DNA of 64,000 nucleotides, from contig JAITUU010000040.1 in NCBI GenBank assembly GCA_031286165.1, positions 19,584-83,583 on the forward strand, in the 5' to 3' direction. The position numbers and the translations under genes are program-made. This DNA comes from Bacteroidales bacterium (lineage in GTDB: Bacteria > Bacteroidota > Bacteroidia > Bacteroidales > UBA1715). Positions 7,933-15,501 of the stretch are shown here, one piece after another (the first letter of the stretch is position 1; every line of letters begins with the position of its first letter). The notes beneath the pieces were generated by a model that ran no database searches, was not told where the DNA came from, and saw nothing but the letters and a program-made list of their open reading frames with translations.

Positions 7933-9294
7933 TTAATATCCGGCATTTTGAGTAAGGTCGGGGTCGTTGGTCAATACCGAAATAGGGAAGGGAAATACCC
8001 AATAGATAGGATTTTCGTAGCGTGCTTCCCACTGCCCGAACACCAGCGGTGCTCTTCCTGTGCGAATAATATCGAAGTAGCGATGTCCCTCAAACGCTAA
8101 TTCATAGCGGCGTTCTTTTTCGAGAGCCAATTTCAAATCATCGGCAGAAAGTGAAGAAGCAAGTGGTGCTACGGAGGCTCTATTGCGAATAACATTTATA
8201 TCAGCAGTTGCTCCTGCAATATCCGCAGTCGATTTTTTCAATCGTGCTTCGGCACGAATTAAATATTGCTCCGCCAAACGAAACACTTGCAAAGAACTCG
8301 AACCATCGGTTTTGGTAAATTCGCGCACAAAATACGGCAGCGTGTTTGGTGCCGGGCGATTGAAAATCAACTGACTGCGATTGCCGCCTATGCTGGGGTC
8401 ATTCAATGAATCCGCCAATGCCGGTGTTACCACATAATCCTGCAAACCGCCATTTGCCGAAGGCAGGTAATACGTATATAAAGGTATTTTATCGCTCGTG
8501 CTGAACGGAAATTCAAAGATAGATTCGCTCGATTTTTGCGTTAAAAAATATCCTTCGGGAGTTGCCGTTAATTGAAACGCCGTATTTTCTATTACTTTGG
8601 TAGCATATTGCTCGGCTAAATCCCACTGATTGGTATAAAGATACAAGCGTGCTTTGAGTGCATACACCGCCCACACAGAAATTCGCCCTCTATCGGCAAG
8701 CGTGGCATTGCTGCCAAAAAGTGTTTCTGCTTGATTCAAATCGTTCAGTGCTTGGGCAAACACTTGTTCGCGCGGACTTTGCAAAATACCATTCTGATTG
8801 GTAGCATTTGAAGGTTTGGTAACAATAGGCACCGCACCAAAAGTTACGGTAAGATTGATGTAACTCAATGCACGCAAGGTGTATGCCTGTGCCAAAATCA
8901 CATTTTTACCATCGGCGGTAAATTTATTGTCGGGCAATTCATTCACATTTGCTATCACATTGTTCACGCGATTAATTGCTCTATAATTGCCATTGTAGCC
9001 AAAGCCACTCGTGCGGTCGGCACTACCTACTATGGGTAAAAATGCAATAATAGTACTCTGTGCGGTAAACGGCACCATATTGTCGGCAGCAATATTCCAC
9101 GACACATAACTACTTGCCACGCCATCGGCAGTGGCAGAGTATGCACCATTCAAGGCTTTTTGCGCCGAAATTTGGTCCACAATTATTCCTTCGTCCGACA
9201 CATTGTTTTGCGGTTCAAATTCCAATAATTTGTCGCAGGAGGCAAAAAGTGCAAGTCCTGCAAAAAGTAATGCGCTTATTCTATTCTTTTTCAT
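7933..9294 (-). CDS. RagB/SusD-family nutrient-binding outer-membrane lipoprotein
   Basis: This 453-residue lipoprotein (lipobox ending at Cys20, LFASCDK) has the SusD layout. There is an N-terminal helical core of TPR-like helices (ALNGAYSATADG, AYTLRALSYINLTVTFGAVPIV) and the C-terminal ERRYELAFEGHRYFDIIRTG and 'LTQNAGY' ending typical of the family. SusD proteins sit as lids on SusC channels at the cell surface and bind the ligand. It lies 29 bp downstream of its SusC partner and 34 bp before the S51-like gene. The peptidase company suggests a peptide-type ligand rather than a glycan. Confidence 0.95.
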   Translation of the reverse strand: MKKNRISALLFAGLALFASCDKLLEFEPQNNVSDEGIIVDQISAQKALNGAYSATADGVASSYVSWNIAADNMVPFTAQSTIIAFLPIVGSADRTSGFGYNGNYRAINRVNNVIANVNELPDNKFTADGKNVILAQAYTLRALSYINLTVTFGAVPIVTKPSNATNQNGILQSPREQVFAQALNDLNQAETLFGSNATLADRGRISVWAVYALKARLYLYTNQWDLAEQYATKVIENTAFQLTATPEGYFLTQKSSESIFEFPFSTSDKIPLYTYYLPSANGGLQDYVVTPALADSLNDPSIGGNRSQLIFNRPAPNTLPYFVREFTKTDGSSSLQVFRLAEQYLIRAEARLKKSTADIAGATADINVIRNRASVAPLASSLSADDLKLALEKERRYELAFEGHRYFDIIRTGRAPLVFGQWEARYENPIYWVFPFPISVLTNDPDLTQNAGY

Positions 9295-9323
9295 CGTTAT
9301 TATTTTTTAGGTACGTTGATTTA

Positions 9324-12300
9324 CTAAAATGTCAAATTAATTCCGGCAACAAATGAGCGTGGTTGCGGAGGTGTGCCAAAGTCAAGTCCTTGCACCAATC
9401 CGCGACTGTCGCTGTCTATATTCACCTCTGGGTCGGGACCGGAATACTTGCTCCATAGGAACAAATTCGCTGCGGTGGCATACACGCTCGCTTGCTGAAT
9501 ACCTACTTGGCGCGTCCAGCGTTTAGGCAAAGTGTAGGCTACGGTAATATTGCGCAAGCGAATAAAAGAACCGTCTTCTACCATGCGGCTTGTTTGGCGT
9601 TCGTAGTTGCCAAGCCCTCCGGCATTGGCAGTAGTTTTTGGTCGCGGCAACACATCGTGCAACAAGCCATCATCGCCCACTTTATACGAATCTTTATCTT
9701 CTTCCTTCCAATAATTATTGTTGCTTGCTTGAATAGAACGCGCCACACCATTCGTTCCGCCCGACTCTAAGAACATACGGGTATAGTTGAATAATTTATT
9801 GCCGGAGCGCACATAGAAATTGAAATCCAACGACCAATTTTTATAGCTAAGGGTATTTTTGAGCGTTCCTTCTACTTTTGCCCACGCATTGCCCATAAAT
9901 TTTTTATCTTCATCGTTCAATTTTCCATCGCCATTCACATCGGTATAAACCGCATCGCCGGTGGCAGGGTCCACACCCAAATATTCCCACACCCAAAATG
10001 AATAGAGCGGTTGCCCTTCTTCCACGCGATACATGCCGTAACTACCGGTGGTGGCAGTTTTCATTTTTTCAATTTTATTGCTGTTGTGCGAAGCCGTTGC
10101 TATGGTTTTCCACGAAAAATCGCGTTTTTTAATATTCGTAGAGTTTATCAGCAATTCCCAACCTTTGTTGCTAATTTCTCCGGTATTTTTGGTAATACTG
10201 CTCAAACCTGTTTTTCCGGGTAAACTTTCGGCAAGCAAAAGGTCGTAGGTATATTTATTATACACATCAAATTCTACTATAATACGATTTTTCAAAAATC
10301 CTGTAGCAAGCCCCACATTCCACTGACGGGTAGTTTCCCATTTCAAATCGGGATTTGCCAACTGATAGGGCGCAATACCTGCTTGACCATCGTAACTCGC
10401 GCCGCCTTCCCACAATCCGAGTGAAGCAAAATCGCCAATGGCATCGTTGCCGCTAAACCCAAAACTTCCTTTCAAGCGCACATCGGAAAATCCCACGTGT
10501 TTTGGAAAAAATGCTTCGTTGAAAATATTCCACGCTGCACCCACCGCAGGGAAATAGCCCCAACGATTGTCTGCCGACACACGCGAAGAACCATCGGCAC
10601 GCAGCGTGAAATCTATACTATAGCGATTGCTGTATGAATAATTCGCTCCGCCAAAAAACGAAAGCAATGACGACTGCGAACCCGAACTGCTACCCGAAGT
10701 TACTGCTGCCGAAGTAATACGGCGAAATTCATTGCTCGGAAATTGCGTACCGGTAAGGGTGGTTGATTCCGTATTTTTTGTTTGATATGAATTTCCCAAA
10801 AAGGCGGAAATATTGTGTTTTTCGCGGAAGGTTTGCAAGTAATTCAACGTTTGTTCCGCACTGAATAAATTCGATGTCCGTAAGTTGTCGTTCGCCGCGC
10901 CATTTGAGCCGGAACCGGCATTTAAGTACGTGTCGAAATAAAATTTCTCGTGATATTGATTGCGGTCGTTGCTCCACGAAGATTTAAAGAACAATCCTTT
11001 TGTAATTTCGTAGCGAGCAAACACATTGTTGATAATGCGCGTGCCGTATGTCCAGCCATCGGTATGTTCTATTATGGCAATAGGATTGTCGAAAGCCACC
11101 GGTTTGTTGTAACTGCCGTCTTCCTTAAAAATAGGGTAAAACGTAGGAGTGTGCAGTGCCGCTTGAAACAATCCGGCAGGACCATCGCCCACTTGCACCA
11201 CTTCGCGTTTGGTAAGCGAAAATGTATTGCTCGTTCCTATTTTCAATTTTTTATTGATAGCATGGTCTAAATTCAATCGAAAACTATTACGATTAAATTC
11301 CTGCATTTTGAGTGTACTCTGCTGTTTATTGATTTCGCCACCAAGGAAAAAGTTAGTTTTATCGCTGCCGCCGCTTACCGAAAGCAAGTATTTTTGCCCT
11401 AACGCAGTACGAAAAATTTCATCGAGGCGGTCGTATGTTTTCTGATCTTCGGGATTTCCGAGTGCAATATTTTTGGTATCGCTATCGGCAGGGCGAAAGG
11501 GGCGTTGTTCCCAGCGTCCATCGTTTTTGTAGGCTTCGTTCACTATGGCGGCGTGTTCGGGTCCGGTGGTTATTTCCCACAAATTTTCTGCACGCGAAAG
11601 CCCCAATTCTGTTCCGAATTTTACCTGTGTTTTTGAACCTTGTTTTCCGCGTTTGGTAGTTACCAAAATCACACCATTGGCACCTTTTGCACCGTAGGCA
11701 GCGGTAGCACTCGCATCTTTGAGCACTGTAATACTTTCCACATCATCGGGATTGAGGTCGGCGAGCGGATCTATTTGCTGACCACCCAAACCACGCTGCT
11801 GCAAACTCACCGTACTCACCTGCACCCCATCTATTATATACAGTGGATTATTATCGGCATTGATAGACGTAGTACCGCGCAAACGAATAGTGGAGGAAGT
11901 TCCCGGCACACCCGAAGCACTCGAAATATTCAAACCGGCAACTTCACCCTGCAATTTTCCTGAAAGTGTAGGACTTACCGTATTGGCTATTTGCCCGGCA
12001 CCTATGGTGCTGGTGGCACTTGCTATGGTTCCGCGTTTTTGCACGGCATAACCCACCACTACTACCTCATCGAGTAAATTCTGCTCCTCCTTGAGTATAA
12101 TCACAAGTTGCCCCGCAGGTGCTTCGTAAATATCTACATCTTCTTTTTTGAAACCGGTGTAGGTAAATTCCAGCGTTACCGGAAAAGAAGTTTGCAGCGC
12201 AAAATTTCCGTCAATATCGGTTTCTGCGGCAGCGGCGGCATCTTTTTTTGCACCTACGGTGCGCACCCCCACTCCTATCAATGAATTACCCTTACTATCG

Positions 12301-12437
12301 GTTACTCTTCCTTCCAATGCTACTTTTTGCGCCTGTGCAGAAAGGGTAATTGAACTACACAAGGCTATAAAGAGTAGCCACACGATTTTCTTGGAGAAAC
12401 GCTTATTCACGTTCTCCGAATTGTTTACTTGTACCAT
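9324..12437 (-). CDS. SusC/RagA-family TonB-linked outer-membrane protein
   Basis: The product is 1037 residues. After a membrane-spanning signal region come a carboxypeptidase-regulatory-like beta-sandwich (GRVTDSKGNSLIGVGVRTVG, about residues 41-115), a TonB-box-like segment (DEVVVVGYA), the plug domain (SGKLQGEVAGLNI, RLRGTTSINADNNPLYIIDGVQ, VLKDASATAAYGAKGANGVILVTTKRG), and a 22-strand barrel ending in an aromatic residue (VAGINLTF). It imports large ligands through the outer membrane using TonB energy. It follows the PBP-like gene by 53 bp and precedes susD by 29 bp. Confidence 0.96.
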   Translation of the reverse strand: MVQVNNSENVNKRFSKKIVWLLFIALCSSITLSAQAQKVALEGRVTDSKGNSLIGVGVRTVGAKKDAAAAAETDIDGNFALQTSFPVTLEFTYTGFKKEDVDIYEAPAGQLVIILKEEQNLLDEVVVVGYAVQKRGTIASATSTIGAGQIANTVSPTLSGKLQGEVAGLNISSASGVPGTSSTIRLRGTTSINADNNPLYIIDGVQVSTVSLQQRGLGGQQIDPLADLNPDDVESITVLKDASATAAYGAKGANGVILVTTKRGKQGSKTQVKFGTELGLSRAENLWEITTGPEHAAIVNEAYKNDGRWEQRPFRPADSDTKNIALGNPEDQKTYDRLDEIFRTALGQKYLLSVSGGSDKTNFFLGGEINKQQSTLKMQEFNRNSFRLNLDHAINKKLKIGTSNTFSLTKREVVQVGDGPAGLFQAALHTPTFYPIFKEDGSYNKPVAFDNPIAIIEHTDGWTYGTRIINNVFARYEITKGLFFKSSWSNDRNQYHEKFYFDTYLNAGSGSNGAANDNLRTSNLFSAEQTLNYLQTFREKHNISAFLGNSYQTKNTESTTLTGTQFPSNEFRRITSAAVTSGSSSGSQSSLLSFFGGANYSYSNRYSIDFTLRADGSSRVSADNRWGYFPAVGAAWNIFNEAFFPKHVGFSDVRLKGSFGFSGNDAIGDFASLGLWEGGASYDGQAGIAPYQLANPDLKWETTRQWNVGLATGFLKNRIIVEFDVYNKYTYDLLLAESLPGKTGLSSITKNTGEISNKGWELLINSTNIKKRDFSWKTIATASHNSNKIEKMKTATTGSYGMYRVEEGQPLYSFWVWEYLGVDPATGDAVYTDVNGDGKLNDEDKKFMGNAWAKVEGTLKNTLSYKNWSLDFNFYVRSGNKLFNYTRMFLESGGTNGVARSIQASNNNYWKEEDKDSYKVGDDGLLHDVLPRPKTTANAGGLGNYERQTSRMVEDGSFIRLRNITVAYTLPKRWTRQVGIQQASVYATAANLFLWSKYSGPDPEVNIDSDSRGLVQGLDFGTPPQPRSFVAGINLTF

Positions 12438-12447
12438 TGCAACATTA

Positions 12448-12489
12448 TTTTTAGTTTATTTTTATAGTTTATTTTTAGTTTATTTTTTT
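12448..12489. repeat. Short AT-rich tandem repeat between PBP-like and SusC genes
   Basis: Three imperfect copies of a TTTTTAGTTTAT unit fill most of the 53-bp gap before the SusC gene. No hairpin is visible, so transcription should pass through. Confidence 0.6.
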
Positions 12490-12490
12490 C

Positions 12491-13414
12491 TTATTGCGTA
12501 AATGCCGATTGATACAAAAGTTCTAAGCGCGTTTGCTGTTCGGCACTTTCTTTATTGCTCAAATTCAAAAATCCGTATTCATGATTGAATTGCGCACTAT
12601 GCGCCAGCACCCATTGCACAAAGTGTTGCACATCGGCATTGCGCGATAGTGTTTCTGGCACTTGCAAGCCATATCTACTTACCGGAATTTGTTCTATATC
12701 AGTATCTTCAAGTATCGAAATAATTGCATCTATATTATTCGATTGCAGTGATTTCGAGAGTTTTGCACCGGCATGTATGGGCAAAATTGCCACATTTTGT
12801 TTCAACTGCCGCGATTCGGTGTCGAACACATAATTGAGTGTATTGAAGGCTATGCCTGTTTCATCGCGCTGCACAGCACTCACCAAATGAATATCATCTC
12901 CTATGATTTTTTTACCGCGCAATCGTTCCGGTGTAGCATTGTAGGCAGTTGCCAGCGTAATAGAGGTGGAAACCGCGCCCTGCCGCGCATACACCGTGGC
13001 AGTATATTTTTCCTTCTCTTTTCGGTAATAGCCGCCAGCTTCTTCGTCATCTTCGTCTTCCAATACTTGCTCAAAAAACAGTTTCGACAAATCACTTTTC
13101 TTCAAACCCTTCCCGGCTTGTACTATAAGTGGATTTTTCACATTGCTCACCGGCAAAAGCGCGTATTTTCCTACATACACCACTCTTCCGCGAGTATCGG
13201 TGGGTTGTGCCACTATAAAAATTGCAGCATTGTTCGCAGTTTCTTCGTTACTCAGCGTAATGTGCGACTGCGGATTTTCTTTGGCATATTCCGAAATCAA
13301 TTTTTCTACTATGGGTTGCACAAATTTTGCATTGCCCACATACACCGTTTGTGCCCACGCAGTTGCCGAAAGTAGGGTCAAAACTGCGGCTAAAAATCTT
13401 CCTTTTGTTTTCAT
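12491..13414 (-). CDS. PstS-like periplasmic substrate-binding protein
   Basis: This 307-residue exported protein (signal peptide cleaved near TAWAQ, residue 22) resembles the PBP-like domain of phosphate-type solute-binding proteins. Visible pieces are KFVQPIVEKLISEYAKENPQ near the N-terminus, a hinge-like NPLIVQAGKGLKKSDLSKLFF, and FNTLNYVFD with VAILPIHAG in the second lobe. There is no ABC permease or ATPase nearby, so it may deliver a ligand to another transporter or act as a sensor. It is the first structural gene behind the attenuator: its ATG lies 46 nt after the T-tract. Ligand unknown. Confidence 0.75.
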   Translation of the reverse strand: MKTKGRFLAAVLTLLSATAWAQTVYVGNAKFVQPIVEKLISEYAKENPQSHITLSNEETANNAAIFIVAQPTDTRGRVVYVGKYALLPVSNVKNPLIVQAGKGLKKSDLSKLFFEQVLEDEDDEEAGGYYRKEKEKYTATVYARQGAVSTSITLATAYNATPERLRGKKIIGDDIHLVSAVQRDETGIAFNTLNYVFDTESRQLKQNVAILPIHAGAKLSKSLQSNNIDAIISILEDTDIEQIPVSRYGLQVPETLSRNADVQHFVQWVLAHSAQFNHEYGFLNLSNKESAEQQTRLELLYQSAFTQ

Positions 13415-13460
13415 TGTTGTTTGTGTTTAGTGTGTTTACTTTATTGTTTTGTGAAATCGA

Positions 13461-13532
13461 AAAAAAAACCGTTCTATAAAACGAATTATAGAACGGCGGG
13501 GTTATTTTGAAAAAACTTGTGTGTTCTATACG
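13461..13532 (-). promoter_or_regulatory. Transcription attenuator: terminator with competing antiterminator
   Basis: Read on the minus strand, segment 1 (TATAGAAC, overlapping the leader-peptide stop codon) is an exact 8-nt copy of part of segment 3. Segment 2 (CCGTTCTATAA, 13496-13486) can pair with segment 1 (8 bp, antiterminator) or with segment 3 (TTATAGAACGG, 13479-13469; 11 bp, terminator), which is followed by nine or so T residues. A ribosome that finishes the leader covers segment 1 and lets the terminator form. A ribosome stalled at the Cys codons about 25 nt earlier leaves segment 1 free. The geometry matches classical amino-acid attenuation. The downstream gene starts at 13414. 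Confidence 0.82.
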
Positions 13533-13624
13533 TATTCGGAGTGCACGTGCATACAGCAGCAACACATAGTGCATCCGGCGAATATTGCTATCGGCATTGC
13601 TTGTATGGTATTCATTGTGTTCAT
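13526..13624 (-). CDS. Cys/Met-rich leader peptide (32 aa)
   Basis: This is a 32-codon frame, ATG at 13624 to TAG at 13526. Residues 18-25 read CTMCCCCM, and five Met and five Cys make up 10 of the 32 residues. It ends CMHVHSEYV. The run TGT TGC TGC TGT gives four consecutive Cys codons. It lies about 30 nt after a promoter and about 30 nt before an intrinsic terminator whose left arm can pair with the leader's stop region. I read it as a regulatory leader whose translation senses charged tRNA-Cys (possibly also tRNA-Met), not as a functional protein. A second in-frame ATG at 13615 could also start it. Confidence 0.75.
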   Translation of the reverse strand: MNTMNTIQAMPIAIFAGCTMCCCCMHVHSEYV

Positions 13625-13660
13625 TTGTTTTACTCAATTTGTTTGTAAAAAACTACTTCG

Positions 13661-13691
13661 CAAAAATAGAATGAGCACCACGAACATACAA
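13661..13691 (-). promoter_or_regulatory. Promoter of the leader/PBP-SusCD-peptidase operon
   Basis: A TTG (13689-13691) and a TATTTTTG box (13661-13668) are separated by 20 bp, matching the Bacteroidota vegetative promoter form. The expected transcript would start near 13653 and enter the leader ORF after about 30 nt. Confidence 0.65.
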
Positions 13692-13799
13692 TACCTCGAA
13701 AAGGGTATATTGTAGTTGTTAGTGATTAGTTGTTGGTTTTCAGTTTTCTCCCTACAATCTTTTTTTACAACAAAAATTTTCACGAAACGAAAAAAACGT

Positions 13800-13807
13800 T
13801 ACTTTTG
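13800..13807 (+). promoter_or_regulatory. -7 promoter box for pyk
   Basis: TACTTTTG lies 79 bp before the pyk ATG. The AT-rich stretch upstream has no clean TTG at the standard distance. Together with the divergent leader promoter, this accounts for the 472-bp gap 13415-13886. Confidence 0.5.
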
Positions 13808-13886
13808 GGCAATTTTTCGCAGAATTGTAAGGCACTTCCTTTTCTGCACCGAAAAAGGAAACAAAACCCGAAGTGCACAATAAACT

Positions 13887-15347
13887 ATGACATCGAAATT
13901 TACCAAAATAGTAGCCACCATTTCTGACAAACGGTGCGATATTCCTTTTTTACAACAATTATTCGACGAGGGCATGAACGTAGTGCGCCTCAATTCCGCA
14001 CACTTAGACCACGCCGGTTTCGATAAAATAATACAAAACGTGCGTGCCGTGTCGAACCAAATTGCACTGCTTATGGACACCAAAGGTCCCGAAGTGCGCA
14101 CCACTGCCAATGCCAATGACGACATTATACATCTCCGCGCAGGCACCTTGATATTGGTAAAAGGCGAACCTACGCAACTTTCGAGCAAACAGTGTATTTG
14201 CGTGAGTTATCCCAATTTTGTGAACGATTTGCAAATCGGCAATCACATACTGTTCGATGACGGCGAAATAGAATTGGAAGTAAAAGAAAAAACCGCCGAA
14301 CACCTTGTGTGCGAAGTGCTCAACGATGGCGAACTCGGTAACCGCAAAAGCGTGAACATTCCGGGAGTGCGCATCAATTTACCTTCGCTCACCGAAAAAG
14401 ACCTCAGTTCCATAGAGTATTGCATACAAAACAACGTGGATTTTATTGCTCACTCCTTTGTGCGCAATCGCCACGATATTCTCGCCATTCAAAAAATATT
14501 AGACGAGCGCGAAAGTCCCATAAAAATTATTGCAAAAATAGAAAATCAAGAAGGCGTAGATAATATTGACGAAATTTTGGAACACGCCTACGGAGTAATG
14601 ATAGCACGCGGAGATTTGGGCATAGAAGTGGCACAGGAAAAAATACCGGGCATTCAGCGCGTGCTTATTCGCAAATGCGTACTTGCTCACAAACCGGTAA
14701 TTGTGGCTACGCAAATGCTCCATTCCATGATAGAACACCCGCGCCCTACTCGCGCCGAAATTACCGACATAGCCAACGCCATATACTACCGCACCGATGC
14801 ACTCATGCTCAGCGGCGAAACCGCCTACGGAAAATATCCGGTGGAAGCGGTGCGCACTATGGCAAAAGTTGCCCGCGAAGCGGAACTTACCAAAATGTCG
14901 GAAAATGATATTCCTATCAATTACGAAAACGATGGTTTCGACATTATGTCGTTTTTGGCAAAATCTGCCGTACAAGCAAACGTGCTTTTGGGTACCAAAA
15001 TGACCATAACCGATAGTCTTACCGGCATGACCGCACGTACCCTTGCAGCCTACCGAGCCAAAAATCCGGTAATTGCAATTTGCTACGAAGAACGCACCAC
15101 ACGCCTTTTGGCATTGTCGTATGGCGTATTCTCCATTTATCAAGAAGAAAAAGACAACGCTCGCGAATATTTCTTTGGCGCACTCAAAACCCTCCTTCGT
15201 AGAGAATGGATTACCCAAGACGACTACATAACCTATTTAAGTGGTAGTCAAGGAGTTGGTGGCGGCACCACCTTTATTGAAATCAATCAAGTGCGCAAAA
15301 TTTTACAAACAATACGCCACACTACCCTTGTGGGAATGGAAAAATAG
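13887..15347 (+). CDS. pyk: Pyruvate kinase
   Basis: The enzyme has 486 residues and catalyses phosphoenolpyruvate + ADP to pyruvate + ATP, the last step of glycolysis. It starts TKIVATISDKRCDIPFL and shows MDTKGPEVRT, the active-site region IIAKIENQEGVDNIDEIL (catalytic Lys), the metal-binding GVMIARGDLGIEV, and PVIVATQMLHSMI. The C-terminal domain, about residue 345 onwards, is present (ARTLAAYRAKNPVIAIC). It is a stand-alone gene, divergent from the attenuated operon. Confidence 0.97.
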   Translation: MTSKFTKIVATISDKRCDIPFLQQLFDEGMNVVRLNSAHLDHAGFDKIIQNVRAVSNQIALLMDTKGPEVRTTANANDDIIHLRAGTLILVKGEPTQLSSKQCICVSYPNFVNDLQIGNHILFDDGEIELEVKEKTAEHLVCEVLNDGELGNRKSVNIPGVRINLPSLTEKDLSSIEYCIQNNVDFIAHSFVRNRHDILAIQKILDERESPIKIIAKIENQEGVDNIDEILEHAYGVMIARGDLGIEVAQEKIPGIQRVLIRKCVLAHKPVIVATQMLHSMIEHPRPTRAEITDIANAIYYRTDALMLSGETAYGKYPVEAVRTMAKVAREAELTKMSENDIPINYENDGFDIMSFLAKSAVQANVLLGTKMTITDSLTGMTARTLAAYRAKNPVIAICYEERTTRLLALSYGVFSIYQEEKDNAREYFFGALKTLLRREWITQDDYITYLSGSQGVGGGTTFIEINQVRKILQTIRHTTLVGMEK

Positions 15348-15435
15348 TTATTAGTTGTTAGTTGTTAGGAATTAATTGTTCTCATTAGCATATTGCCACA
15401 TTAGCACATTGTCATATTTTTTTCGCAATTCGTAT

Positions 15436-15465
15436 TTTGTAATTCGTAATTGTTTTGTACTTTTG
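15436..15465 (+). promoter_or_regulatory. Promoter of the tryptophanase-family gene
   Basis: TTTG (15436-15439) and TACTTTTG (15458-15465) are separated by 18 bp. The ATG follows at 15502. AATTCGT-type repeat words overlap the spacer. Confidence 0.6.
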
Positions 15466-15501
15466 TTCTTTTTTTAATGAACTTTTAAATTTGAACAGAA
15501 C

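Noticed and set aside
12773..13375. Open frame of 200 codons opposite the PBP-like gene
   Set aside because: Composition is that of an antisense frame (Phe, His, Cys rich), and the minus-strand gene has a clear signal peptide.
13521..13715. 64-codon plus-strand ORF over the leader region
   Set aside because: The minus strand offers promoter, Cys-run ORF, terminator and competing arm in order. The plus-strand frame has none of these.
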